This document shows positions 24,650-32,448 of a stretch of DNA of 64,000 bases, piece after piece. The translations under genes were made by a program, and so were the position numbers. The notes under the pieces were generated by a model, which was not told where the DNA came from, made no database searches, and was given only the letters and a program-made list of their open reading frames with translations. This stretch comes from Actinocrispum wychmicini (GTDB lineage Bacteria > Actinomycetota > Actinomycetes > Mycobacteriales > Pseudonocardiaceae). Location: NCBI RefSeq assembly GCF_004345645.1, contig NZ_SLWS01000015.1, forward strand, positions 1 through 64,000, read 5' to 3'. The stretch's first letter is position 1, and every line of letters begins with the position of its first letter.

Positions 24650-25618
24650 ATGCCGGCCGTGACCGCGGACACCCTGACCCTCCCCCGCATCACCGCACCG
24701 GACGCCACCGCCGCCCAGCAGCGACCGGTACGGTCCGTGACCACCGCGCCCAGCGGCTTCGAAGGCGAAGGCTTCCCCGTCCGGCGCGCGTTCGCCGGAG
24801 TCAGCACAGCCGATCTCGACCCGTTCATCCACATGGACCAAATGGGCGAGGTCGAGTACGCACCCGGCGAGCCCAAGGGAACCGCGTGGCACCCACACCG
24901 CGGTTTCGAGACCGTCACGTACATCATCGACGGCGTGTTCGAGCACTCCGACTCACACGGCGGCGGTGGCGTGATCACCAACGGCGACACCCAATGGATG
25001 ACCGCCGGCAGCGGCATCCTGCACATCGAGAAACCACCGGAGCACCTGGTGCTGTCCGGCGGCCTGTTCCACGGCATCCAACTGTGGGTGAACCTGCCCC
25101 GAGCCAACAAGTTCAACCCACCGCGCTACCAGGACATCCGCGCCCGCCAGGCAAACCTGCTGTCATCGACCGACGGCGGCGCACTCCTCCGAGTCATCGC
25201 GGGTGACATCGGCGGCCACGAAGGACCAGGCTCCACCTTCACCCCGATCACCCTGGTACACGCCACCATCAGCCCCGGCGCCCAACTACAACTCCCCTGG
25301 CGCAAGGACTTCAACGCCCTGGCCTACACCCTGGCCGGCAACGGCACAGTCGGCCCTGAGGGCAACCCAGTCCACAAGGGACAGCTGGCGGTGTTCGGCC
25401 AGGGAGACGCACTGACCATGGCCGCAGCCACCAGCCAACCGACAGCGGAACCCAACCTCGAGATACTGCTGCTCGGCGGAAAACCGATCCGAGAACCAGT
25501 AGTCCAGTATGGACCATTCGTGATGAACACCCGCGAAGAAATCCTGCAAGCCCTCCAGGACTACCAACGAGGAAGCTTCGGAGTCATCCCAGGCGACCAC
25601 ATCCCGCACACAACCTGA
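24650..25618 (+). CDS. pirin family protein
   Basis: 322-residue bicupin of the pirin family. The N-terminal cupin has the metal-binding HPHRGFETVTYI motif and GGG-VI-GDTQWMTAGSGI. Family members show quercetin dioxygenase activity or act as redox-sensing regulators; the role here is unknown. AGGAG lies a few bases before the ATG. A short palindrome covers the leader. The gene stands alone. Confidence 0.9.
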   Translation: MPAVTADTLTLPRITAPDATAAQQRPVRSVTTAPSGFEGEGFPVRRAFAGVSTADLDPFIHMDQMGEVEYAPGEPKGTAWHPHRGFETVTYIIDGVFEHSDSHGGGGVITNGDTQWMTAGSGILHIEKPPEHLVLSGGLFHGIQLWVNLPRANKFNPPRYQDIRARQANLLSSTDGGALLRVIAGDIGGHEGPGSTFTPITLVHATISPGAQLQLPWRKDFNALAYTLAGNGTVGPEGNPVHKGQLAVFGQGDALTMAAATSQPTAEPNLEILLLGGKPIREPVVQYGPFVMNTREEILQALQDYQRGSFGVIPGDHIPHTT

Positions 25619-25629
25619 GACCCAGAAGA

Positions 25630-25690
25630 CGCGTGCCCGCGCCACACACCTGTGCTTCGTTCTGTCTCCCGGCCGACCTGGGCGCAGCCC
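25630..25690 (+). repeat. diverged relative of the 1.4-kb repeat element
   Basis: GCGTGCCCGCGC-ACACACC, a TCTCCC block and CCTGGGCGCAGCC occur here in the same order and nearly the same spacing as at 1405-1469, with the middle diverged. It lies in the 204-nt gap between pirin and the sigma-factor gene. No gene or palindrome is seen here. Confidence 0.55.
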
Positions 25691-25822
25691 CTCCTCCTGG
25701 TCGATCTGCCGCCCGGCGAGGGCATTCTGTCGAGCAACCCAGCAAAGACCTGGTTTCCGCGGCGTGGACAACCATTGGTGGCGCCCAGGCGGTTGTAGGG
25801 GTAGGGACGACGGGAGGGCGCG

Positions 25823-26329
25823 ATGGGCGGTACCGAGGATTTCGACGGCTATGTCGCCGACGCGTGGCCGCGGCTGCTGCGTTCGGCCTGGCTGTTGACC
25901 GGTGATTGGTATCTGGCCGAGGACCTTCTGCAAACCGCGCTGGCCAAGACCTATCCACGCTGGCGCAAGGTGGCCGGAGACCATCCCGACGGCTATGTGC
26001 GCAGGATTCTTCTGACCACGTATTTGTCCTTATGGCGGCGAAAATGGCGCGGGGAGATTCCCACTGCCGAGTTACCCGATCATCCCGGGACGGACGAGCA
26101 CGCCGCCAGCGACCTACGGTCGGCACTGGCGGATGTGTTGCGCGGTCTGCCACGTCAGCAACGGGCGGTGCTGATGCTGCGGTTCCACTGTGACCTGACC
26201 GAGGCGGATACCGCGCGGGTGCTGGGAATCGGGGTGGGCACGGTGAAAAGCCATACCGCGCGGGCGCTGGAAAGCCTGCGCGCTCGCCCGGGACTACGAG
26301 AGCTGTTGACGGAGGGAGCACTGCCATGA
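25823..26329 (+). CDS. SigE-family ECF RNA polymerase sigma factor
   Basis: 168-residue ECF sigma factor of the actinobacterial SigE-like family: region 2 about 8-75 (YVADAWPRLLRSAWLLTGDWYLAEDLLQTAL) and region 4 about 105-160 with the HTH TEADTARVLGIGVGTVKSHTARALESLR. GGGAGGG lies before the ATG. The next gene overlaps by 4 nt and encodes a single-pass membrane protein with a short cytosolic tail, in the position of an anti-sigma factor. No target promoter is evident. Confidence 0.9.
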   Translation: MGGTEDFDGYVADAWPRLLRSAWLLTGDWYLAEDLLQTALAKTYPRWRKVAGDHPDGYVRRILLTTYLSLWRRKWRGEIPTAELPDHPGTDEHAASDLRSALADVLRGLPRQQRAVLMLRFHCDLTEADTARVLGIGVGTVKSHTARALESLRARPGLRELLTEGALP

Positions 26330-27276
26330 GCGCTGAGGACCTGTTGAAAACCCTGCTCACCGACCATCTGCCCGATCCGCCCGCTGCGCTCGCCGCACCG
26401 ACACCACGGCGTCGGCGTACCCGGCCGGTTGTTCCGATCGCGAGTGCCGCGGTGGCCGTGATCGCTGTGGGCGCGGTGATCGCCATTGGAACAACCCGAA
26501 ACGGCGGCGTGGGCGTCGCGACTGCTCCGAATACGCCGTCCTCGATTGCGCCGGTCGCCGGGAAGTTCTGGTCATGGGGCGAGGGGCAGATCGATCGGGA
26601 TGGCACGGTTACGGTCGATTTCAGGCACGGGACGTGCGATGGACCGTGGCACTTGCGGGTCATTGAGCGCGATCAGGTGGTGATCCTCGGGCTGGAGGAT
26701 ATCGGCACCCAGGATCCCCATCAGGGGTGTGCCCTGGTCTCCGTCCTCGGCCAGGCCACGGCCCGGCTGACCGAATCGCAGCGAGGCAAGCCGGTGTTCG
26801 ACGCCGCGGACGGCAAGCCCCACCAGTTGTTCGACGTCAGCAAGGTGCTCAAGCCCGGGTATCTTCCAGTGCCCGACAAGCCGTTCTTCCAGGGCGTGTG
26901 GGACGTGAACTCCCCGCAGCCGGGGGCCTGGGTCAGGATGTACAACACCGAACTGGACGGCGGGTACGCGTTGAACATCGTCCAGGGCACCATGCCCTAT
27001 CGCGATGGGGAGCGGGTGCGGGACGTTTCGGTTCGGGGTGGACCGGGCACGGTGTACCTGTCCAGCATTCCACCGAAGATCGACCCGCAGACCGGGCAGC
27101 CCTATACGGATCCGCGCACGGGCAAGCCATACGAGCCGATGCGAACCATTTCGGTCGTCTGGCAGGAAGGCGAATGGTGGTTCACGGTGTCCATCCGCCC
27201 GGCCGATGGCACACCGAATGACCAGGAGGCGCTGATTTCAGAGGCCCTCAAGGTCGCTGAGGGCCTCCACAAGTAG
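26326..27276 (+). CDS. single-pass membrane protein coupled to the sigma factor
   Basis: 316-residue protein with a short cytosolic N-terminus (about 1-36, DLLKTLLTDHLPDPP), one membrane helix (about 37-55) and a large extracellular domain of unknown fold (about 75-316). It is coupled to the sigma-factor gene by an ATGA overlap. It lacks the zinc-binding anti-sigma motif, but this position and topology are usual for partners of SigE-family sigma factors, so a signal-sensing or anti-sigma role is inferred. A perfect 10-bp stem lies within its last codons. Confidence 0.75.
   Translation: MSAEDLLKTLLTDHLPDPPAALAAPTPRRRRTRPVVPIASAAVAVIAVGAVIAIGTTRNGGVGVATAPNTPSSIAPVAGKFWSWGEGQIDRDGTVTVDFRHGTCDGPWHLRVIERDQVVILGLEDIGTQDPHQGCALVSVLGQATARLTESQRGKPVFDAADGKPHQLFDVSKVLKPGYLPVPDKPFFQGVWDVNSPQPGAWVRMYNTELDGGYALNIVQGTMPYRDGERVRDVSVRGGPGTVYLSSIPPKIDPQTGQPYTDPRTGKPYEPMRTISVVWQEGEWWFTVSIRPADGTPNDQEALISEALKVAEGLHK
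27241..27267. terminator. hairpin within the 3' end of the coding region
   Basis: GAGGCCCTCA (27241-27250) and TGAGGGCCTC (27258-27267) form a perfect 10-bp stem with a 7-nt loop, ending 6 nt before the stop codon. The convergent SDR gene ends at 27282, so it can serve both directions. Confidence 0.7.
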
Positions 27277-27281
27277 TACTA

Positions 27282-28001
27282 CTAGGCGACGACCCCCAAC
27301 TGAGCCCCGCCATCAACGCGCAGCACCACACCGGTGGTGAAAGAGTTGTCGATCAAGAACCCGATAGCGTGCGCGACATCCGAAGGCTGCCCAACCCGAC
27401 CGGCCGGAGTCCCCGAAGCGAACCCCTCGAAAGTCTCCGCCCGAACGTCCGCCGGCAGGAAGTCCCACCACGGCGTGGCAATCACCCCAGGCGAAACGGC
27501 GTTCACCCGCACCGGCCGCAACTCCACCGCCAGCACCGGCACAATCGCCTCGACACTCGCGTTCACCGCGGCCAGCGCCGCAGTCCCCGGCATGGCCCCG
27601 CCAGAGGAGATCGCCGAGACAAAAGTGATCGACCCATCCTTCCGCAACACCGGCAGCGCGGCCTGAGCCACCCCGATGTGCGTCACCAGTTTCCCGTCGA
27701 CATGGTCCTGCACGTGCGACAACGGCATTGACGCGAACGGCGTCATGCCGGACGGCCCGGTGACCGTCACGACCACGTGATCCACCGCCCCTAACTCGGC
27801 GAACATGGCCGTCATCGCCGTCTGGTCGCGGGCGTCCAGTGCGTGCCCGCGCGCGTTCTTGCCCAACTGGTCCAGTGCCGCGGCCAGCTTTGTCCCGTCC
27901 CGGCCGACGACCACCACCTCGCGCCCGCCATCCACCAGGCGCTGCGCCGTGGCCAGGCCGATTCCTGACGTTCCGCCCACGACAACCACAAGTTCCGGCA
28001 C
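27282..28001 (-). CDS. SDR-family protein without the YxxxK catalytic pair
   Basis: 239-residue short-chain dehydrogenase/reductase with GGTSGIG near the N-terminus, an NADP-favouring GRD and the AVSPGVIATPWW segment. At the active-site helix the expected YxxxK aligns to LxxxN (AALAAVNASVEA), so the Tyr and Lys are missing; the preceding Ser (VSAISSGG) is kept. Similar LAAVN variants exist in actinobacteria, and their chemistry is uncertain. The gene is divergent from a TetR gene with a 13-bp-arm palindrome between them. Confidence 0.85.
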   Translation of the reverse strand: MPELVVVVGGTSGIGLATAQRLVDGGREVVVVGRDGTKLAAALDQLGKNARGHALDARDQTAMTAMFAELGAVDHVVVTVTGPSGMTPFASMPLSHVQDHVDGKLVTHIGVAQAALPVLRKDGSITFVSAISSGGAMPGTAALAAVNASVEAIVPVLAVELRPVRVNAVSPGVIATPWWDFLPADVRAETFEGFASGTPAGRVGQPSDVAHAIGFLIDNSFTTGVVLRVDGGAQLGVVA

Positions 28002-28027
28002 AGCCGTCCCTCCAGATCAATATCGAT

Positions 28028-28063
28028 ACACGATGCCTCGTAAACATATTCGAGGCATCGTGT
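28028..28063. promoter_or_regulatory. TetR operator, 13-bp perfect arms
   Basis: ACACGATGCCTCG (28028-28040) and CGAGGCATCGTGT (28051-28063) around a 10-nt AT-rich spacer, between the divergent SDR and TetR genes. This is the longest perfect operator palindrome in the window. Confidence 0.8.
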
Positions 28064-28080
28064 CTTGTAAAGTGCCCGGC

Positions 28081-28677
28081 ATGGTCGGAACACGGGGACG
28101 CCCGCGCAGCGAGGAAGCCAGGATCGCCATCCTCAAGACCGCGCTGCGGTTGTGCGAGCGCGACGGCTACCAGCAGGTGACGATCAAGGCGATCGCGGAC
28201 GAGGCCGGGGTCGGCCGGCAGACGGTGTACCGGTGGTGGCCGGACAAGACCGAGGTCGTCCTGGACGCGCTGCTCGACCTCACCGAACGCGAACTCCCGC
28301 AGATGTTCCACGAGACCGGCGACACCCTGCGGGACGTCGAAGCCATTCTGCGGCTGACGTTCGACTACTCCCAGCGGATCACCGGCCGGGCACTGGTCGG
28401 CGTCATGGCGGACGCCCAGAGCGACCCGGAGCTGTCCAAACGCCTGCAGGGCATGGTGATCGGCCCACGCCGGGCCGCGCTGCGGGACATCCTGCGACGC
28501 GGGGTGGAGGCCGGCACGCTCGCCGAGTCCGTCCCGCTCAGCCTCGTCGTCGACTTCGCGTGGGGCACGATGTGGTACCGGCTGCTCAGCCGGCACGCGC
28601 CGATCAACGCCGCCCTGGCCAAGGAGATCACCGACGCCGTCGCGCTGATGCTCAGTCCCGGCACACTGGATCACTGA
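28081..28677 (+). CDS. TetR/AcrR-family transcriptional regulator
   Basis: 198-residue TetR regulator: HTH at about 30-60 (VTIKAIADEAGVGRQTVYRWWPDK) and a C-terminal domain of the type with the VMADAQSDPEL segment. It is divergent from the SDR gene and probably represses both through the palindrome at 28028-28063. Start at ATG 28081; an upstream in-frame extension runs through the operator and is not credible. Confidence 0.9.
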   Translation: MVGTRGRPRSEEARIAILKTALRLCERDGYQQVTIKAIADEAGVGRQTVYRWWPDKTEVVLDALLDLTERELPQMFHETGDTLRDVEAILRLTFDYSQRITGRALVGVMADAQSDPELSKRLQGMVIGPRRAALRDILRRGVEAGTLAESVPLSLVVDFAWGTMWYRLLSRHAPINAALAKEITDAVALMLSPGTLDH

Positions 28678-28732
28678 TCCCGGTCCGAACTGGTCCACAC
28701 CACTGGACCACTGCCGGGTTACCGTCGCCGGC

Positions 28733-29557
28733 ATGAGTCATGTTCTCCTGGCCGGCGCGTCCGGCGTCGTGGGCCGCCGGGTGGTTCCGCTGCTCGTGGC
28801 GCACGGACATCAGGTCACCGCGTTGTCCCGGCGCCCGCAGGACCTTCCGGTCGACGTCGTGATCGGCGACGTCTTCGACCGCGAAGCGCTGATCGAGACC
28901 GTGCGGCGGGTGTCGCCGGACGTGGTGATGCACCAGCTGACCGACCTAAGCGGCCGGGACTTCGCGGCGAACGCGGAGATCCGCCGCACCGGCACCCGTA
29001 ATCTGGTCGACGCCGCCCTGGCCGCGGGCGCCGGCAAGGTGATCGCGCAGAGCATCGCGTGGGTGTACGAACCCGGAGACAAGCCGGCGACCGAGCAGAC
29101 ACCGCTGGACAACGCGCCCGAACGAGCAGGCACCGTGGGCGCGGTGGCGGCGTTGGAGGAGGCTGTGCGGGAGGCGCCGGAATGGGTTGTGTTGCGGTAC
29201 GGCCTGTTCTACGGCCCAACGACGTGGTACGCGCGGGACGGGCTGATGGGTGAGCAGGCGCGGGCGGGCGAACTGGTCGCGGACGGCGACGTCAGCAGTT
29301 TCGTGCACGTCGACGACGCGGCCTCGGCCGCCGTGGCGGCTCTGGACTGGCCTTCCGGCGTGGTGAACGTCGTGGACGACGAGCCCGCAGCCGGACACGA
29401 CTGGCTTCCGGTGTTCTGCACGGCCGTCGGCGCGCCGCCGCCCTCGACCAGCGACACCAGGCACGGTTGGGCTCGTGGCGCGGACAACAGTCACGCGCGC
29501 GGGCTCGGCTGGGTGCCGCGACACCCGTCCTGGCGGACCGGCTTCGACGCCTGGTGA
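28733..29557 (+). CDS. NAD-dependent epimerase/dehydratase family protein
   Basis: 274-residue extended SDR with GASGVVGRRV (about 8-17) for NAD(P) and an atypical-SDR active site (no clear YxxxK; WVYEP is in the usual place). Substrate unknown. TACCGT lies 7 nt before the ATG and there is no Shine-Dalgarno, suggesting a leaderless message. The lipoprotein gene follows after 14 nt. Confidence 0.83.
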   Translation: MSHVLLAGASGVVGRRVVPLLVAHGHQVTALSRRPQDLPVDVVIGDVFDREALIETVRRVSPDVVMHQLTDLSGRDFAANAEIRRTGTRNLVDAALAAGAGKVIAQSIAWVYEPGDKPATEQTPLDNAPERAGTVGAVAALEEAVREAPEWVVLRYGLFYGPTTWYARDGLMGEQARAGELVADGDVSSFVHVDDAASAAVAALDWPSGVVNVVDDEPAAGHDWLPVFCTAVGAPPPSTSDTRHGWARGADNSHARGLGWVPRHPSWRTGFDAW

Positions 29558-29571
29558 GTAGCCTGCACACG

Positions 29572-29958
29572 ATGAGACGTGTCGGGTTGACTTTCACAGC
29601 GGTGACGCTGCTGCTGGCGGGGTGTGACACGAACACGCCAAGCCCCCCGCCTGGGCCGCGGCCGGTGTTGGGCAGCGGGACCAAGGTCACGGCGACGTTG
29701 ACGGACTTCCACGTCGAGCTGTCCCAACAGTCGTTCCGCGCCGGCACGTACACGTTCGATGTGCGCAACACGGGCAAAGTGACGCACTCGTTGGAAATCG
29801 TGCGCGAGGACCAGACGGACACCCGGTCCGACAACATCCAGCCAGGGCACTCCGACCAGATCACGGTCGCGCTGACCCCGGGGAAATATCAGGTGTTCTG
29901 CCCGGTCGGCAACCATCGCTCCCAAGGCATGGACATGGACATCACGGTGACCAGTTGA
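29572..29958 (+). CDS. cupredoxin-like lipoprotein
   Basis: 128-residue lipoprotein with signal peptide and lipobox LLAGC (C18). The mature part is a small cupredoxin fold with the full type-1 copper ligand set: H72, C110, H115 and M120 (THSLEI and FCPVGNHRSQGM). It probably carries electrons or binds copper at the outer membrane face. The ATG at 29572 begins the signal peptide. A strong hairpin terminator follows. Confidence 0.83.
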   Translation: MRRVGLTFTAVTLLLAGCDTNTPSPPPGPRPVLGSGTKVTATLTDFHVELSQQSFRAGTYTFDVRNTGKVTHSLEIVREDQTDTRSDNIQPGHSDQITVALTPGKYQVFCPVGNHRSQGMDMDITVTS

Positions 29959-30004
29959 ACGTGAGTGAAACTGAGCATGTCGGTCAAGTGACTGATGTCT
30001 GACG

Positions 30005-30039
30005 CGGCCCCGCCACGGACCATCTCCATGGCGGGGCCG
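30005..30039. terminator. hairpin terminator after cupredoxin gene
   Basis: CGGCCCCGCCA (30005-30015) and TGGCGGGGCCG (30029-30039), perfect 11-bp arms and a 13-nt loop, between the lipoprotein gene and the next gene on the same strand. Confidence 0.8.
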
Positions 30040-30072
30040 TAACGCTCCGAACCTCAATGAAGAGGGGGAGCG

Positions 30073-31326
30073 ATGTCACGCGATACCACCATCTCCACGG
30101 CCGTCGTCTTCGCGTTGGCGCTGAATCTGCGGCCCGCCGTGACCAGCCTCGGCGCGGCGCTGGAAGACGTGTCCGTGGCCCGGAACCTGACCGCGGCCGT
30201 CCTGGTCGCCTTGCCGTTGTGGGCGATCGGCGTCGGCGGCTGGGCGACGCCATGGCTGCGGCAACGGTGGGGAACCCATCGCACGGTGACCGTGTCCCTG
30301 GTCGGTTTGGCGTTGTCGCTGGTCGTCAGGGTTCTCGGTGGGGTCGCGTTGCTGTTGTCCGGCACGGCTTTGGCGTGTTTCTCGATCGCCGTGCTCGGCA
30401 CGATGCTGCCCCTGCTGGCCCGCGGTTCCGCCGGCTACACCCTGGGGCTCGGCCTGGGCAGCACGGCCGGCGCCCTCGTCACCCCGGCGGTCGTGACGTC
30501 GTCGTCATGGCAGGTCGCGTTGGGTGTGTGGGCGTTCGTGGCGTTGCTGGCCCAACAGGTGTGGTGGCGGACGCGGATCGAAGTGCTGCCGCCGCGGGCC
30601 GTTCCCGGCAAGGTCAAGGCCGGCGCGTTGACTATCCACTTCGGACTCATCTCGACGGTGACGTTCCTGGTCATGGGCTGGTTCCCGGGAATCCTCCGCA
30701 ACGCGGGCGTGCATCCGACGACCGCGGGCGCGTGCCTGGCGGTGTCCATGGCGATGGGACTGCCGATGATGTGGCTGGTCCCCGCCTGGACACGCAAGTG
30801 GCGCAACCAGACGCTGCTCGTCGTCACGCTGGCCGCGCCGAACGTCATCGGCGTGACCGGCCTGCTTGTCGCGCCAGCCGCGGCACCCTGGCTGTGGGCG
30901 TGCGCGACCGGGCTCGGGATGGGCGCGCTCGCGTTCGCACTAACCACGATCTCGTTGCGCAGCACGGACAACTCCCCCACGCTGTCCGCGGTGGTCCAAG
31001 GCGTGGGGTACGTGATCGCCGGCTTCAGCGTGCTGGCGTGCGGCTGGCTGCACACCGAGACCGGCACCTGGCGGGCGCCGCTGCTGCTGGTCCTGGTGAT
31101 CCTGCTCGGCCAGGTGGTCAGCGGCCATCTAGCCGTATCACACGTGTTCGGAGACCAACACCGCGACCGTGTCCGGCGTCAGCGCCTCGAAAACGTGTTT
31201 CACGTCCCCTGGGTAACCCACATAGTCCCCCGGCCGCAGTTCCACCGGTTCCTCCAGGATCCCCACCAGCGCGCGGCCGGCGCTGAGCACAACATGCTCG
31301 AAAACCCCGGGCCGGTGGGGCTCTGA
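30073..31326 (+). CDS. MFS transporter, CynX/NimT type
   Basis: 417-residue MFS protein with about 12 membrane helices, beginning with the NLRPAVTSLGAAL motif of the CynX/NimT group (cyanate or nitroimidazole transport by name; substrate not known here). The transmembrane part ends near residue 355 (VSGHLAVSHVF, about position 31147). The last 60 residues are hydrophilic, arginine/histidine-rich and read antisense through the convergent XRE gene. The frame has no earlier stop, so either the long tail is real or a 3' point change extended it. GAGGGGGAG precedes the ATG. Confidence 0.82.
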   Translation: MSRDTTISTAVVFALALNLRPAVTSLGAALEDVSVARNLTAAVLVALPLWAIGVGGWATPWLRQRWGTHRTVTVSLVGLALSLVVRVLGGVALLLSGTALACFSIAVLGTMLPLLARGSAGYTLGLGLGSTAGALVTPAVVTSSSWQVALGVWAFVALLAQQVWWRTRIEVLPPRAVPGKVKAGALTIHFGLISTVTFLVMGWFPGILRNAGVHPTTAGACLAVSMAMGLPMMWLVPAWTRKWRNQTLLVVTLAAPNVIGVTGLLVAPAAAPWLWACATGLGMGALAFALTTISLRSTDNSPTLSAVVQGVGYVIAGFSVLACGWLHTETGTWRAPLLLVLVILLGQVVSGHLAVSHVFGDQHRDRVRRQRLENVFHVPWVTHIVPRPQFHRFLQDPHQRAAGAEHNMLENPGPVGL

Positions 31327-31698
31327 CTCCCGTACCGTGCCGGGCTGCGCGGTGACCAGGTAGATGTCGCGGCGGGCGTTGGGCGGGCAGGACGACAGGA
31401 CCTTGGCGATGTAGTCGGCGTGTTCGGCGGACACGACCAGGCCCTCGTCCGCGCGGATCACCTGCACCTTCGGCTGGGGCGGTTCGATCAGCTGCGCGAA
31501 CGGGACGTCCAGGGTGACGCACAGCGCCCAGAGCGTCTCCACGCTCGGGTTCCCGGTGCCGGACTCCAGTTGGGACAGGGTGGATTTGGCGATCCCGGCC
31601 CGGCGGGCGGTCTCGGCCAGCGACAGCCCGGCGCGGTGCCGTTCCCGCTGCAACGCGGCCGCGATCACGGTGATCACCGCCTTCGACGAGTCGACCAT
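31138..31698 (-). CDS. XRE-family regulator with C-terminal cupin
   Basis: 186-residue regulator with an N-terminal HTH_3 domain (about 10-65, SLAETARRAGIAKSTLSQLESG) and a C-terminal cupin sensor (about 105-180, LRPGDYVGYPGDVKHVFEAL). Members often control amino-acid transport or catabolism. It is divergent from azlCD-type genes, and three direct copies of ATGCGTTCG lie in the shared region, so it likely regulates them. GGAG precedes the ATG. Its 3' end overlaps the CynX-type gene by 189 nt. Confidence 0.88.
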   Translation of the reverse strand: MVDSSKAVITVIAAALQRERHRAGLSLAETARRAGIAKSTLSQLESGTGNPSVETLWALCVTLDVPFAQLIEPPQPKVQVIRADEGLVVSAEHADYIAKVLSSCPPNARRDIYLVTAQPGTVRESEPHRPGVFEHVVLSAGRALVGILEEPVELRPGDYVGYPGDVKHVFEALTPDTVAVLVSEHV

Positions 31699-31776
31699 GC
31701 GTTCGCTCCATCAGTCCATGCGTTCGGTTTGACAAACGCCGCCCAGCGGTGTTCATTATAGCGGATGATGCGTTCG
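31697..31776. promoter_or_regulatory. azlC promoter with three ATGCGTTCG direct repeats
   Basis: ATGCGTTCG occurs at 31697-31705, 31718-31726 (21-bp offset) and 31768-31776 (50 bp further, inside the AzlC start). TTGACA (31729-31734) and CATTAT (31754-31759) form a promoter with a 19-nt spacer. The -10 ends 5 nt before the first ATG (31765), so the transcript should be leaderless. The repeats probably bind the divergent XRE-cupin protein. Confidence 0.6.
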
Positions 31777-32448
31777 ATATGGCGGACCCTCGGTCCCGAC
31801 CTGGTGCGGGACATCGCGCTGGTCTGCGTCGCCGACACCGTCGTGGGACTGTCGTTCGGGGCGATCACCGTCAGCTCCGGCTTACCCGTGTGGTTACCGA
31901 TGCTGCTGTCCGTCGTGGTGTTCGCGGGGGCGTCGCAGTTCATCTTCGTCGCGGTGGTCGCCTCGGGCGGGAACCCGATCGCCGCCGTGCTCGCCGGCCT
32001 GCTGGTGAACACCAGGCTGGTGCCGATGGGGTTCGCCGTCGGGGACCTCCTGGGCAAAGGCCCGATCCGGCTGCTGGGCACCCACGTGCTCACCGACGAG
32101 AACGTGGCGTTCGCCGTCGCCCAACGGGATCCCGCCCGGCGCCGCGCCACCTTCTGGGCCTGTGGGATCGCCCTGTTCATCTGCTGGAACATCGGTGTCG
32201 TCATCGGCGCGTACGGCGGCACCCTGCTGACCGACCCCAACGCCTTCGGGCTCGACGCGGCGTTCCCGGCCGTCCTGCTCGCCCTGATCCTGCCCCAGCT
32301 GAAGGGCGCGGCAACGATCCGCGCGGCGCTCACCGGTGTCGTGATCGCGGTGGCTACGGCCCCGTTCGTCGCCGCCGGCATCCCTGTGCTGCTGGCCCTG
32401 GTGGGCGTGGCGGCGAGCCTCGGCGGAGACAAGGTGGCGGCGAAATGA
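31765..32448 (+). CDS. azlC: AzlC-family branched-chain amino acid exporter subunit
   Basis: 227-residue membrane protein of the AzlC family: LSFGAITVSSGLP, FAGASQFIFVAV and LLVNTRLVPMG are family hallmarks. With AzlD it forms a branched-chain amino acid (or analogue) exporter. Two ATG codons open the frame with no Shine-Dalgarno, and the -10 hexamer ends 5 nt upstream, so translation is probably leaderless. It overlaps the azlD-type gene by ATGA. Divergent from the XRE-cupin regulator. Confidence 0.9.
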   Translation: MMRSIWRTLGPDLVRDIALVCVADTVVGLSFGAITVSSGLPVWLPMLLSVVVFAGASQFIFVAVVASGGNPIAAVLAGLLVNTRLVPMGFAVGDLLGKGPIRLLGTHVLTDENVAFAVAQRDPARRRATFWACGIALFICWNIGVVIGAYGGTLLTDPNAFGLDAAFPAVLLALILPQLKGAATIRAALTGVVIAVATAPFVAAGIPVLLALVGVAASLGGDKVAAK

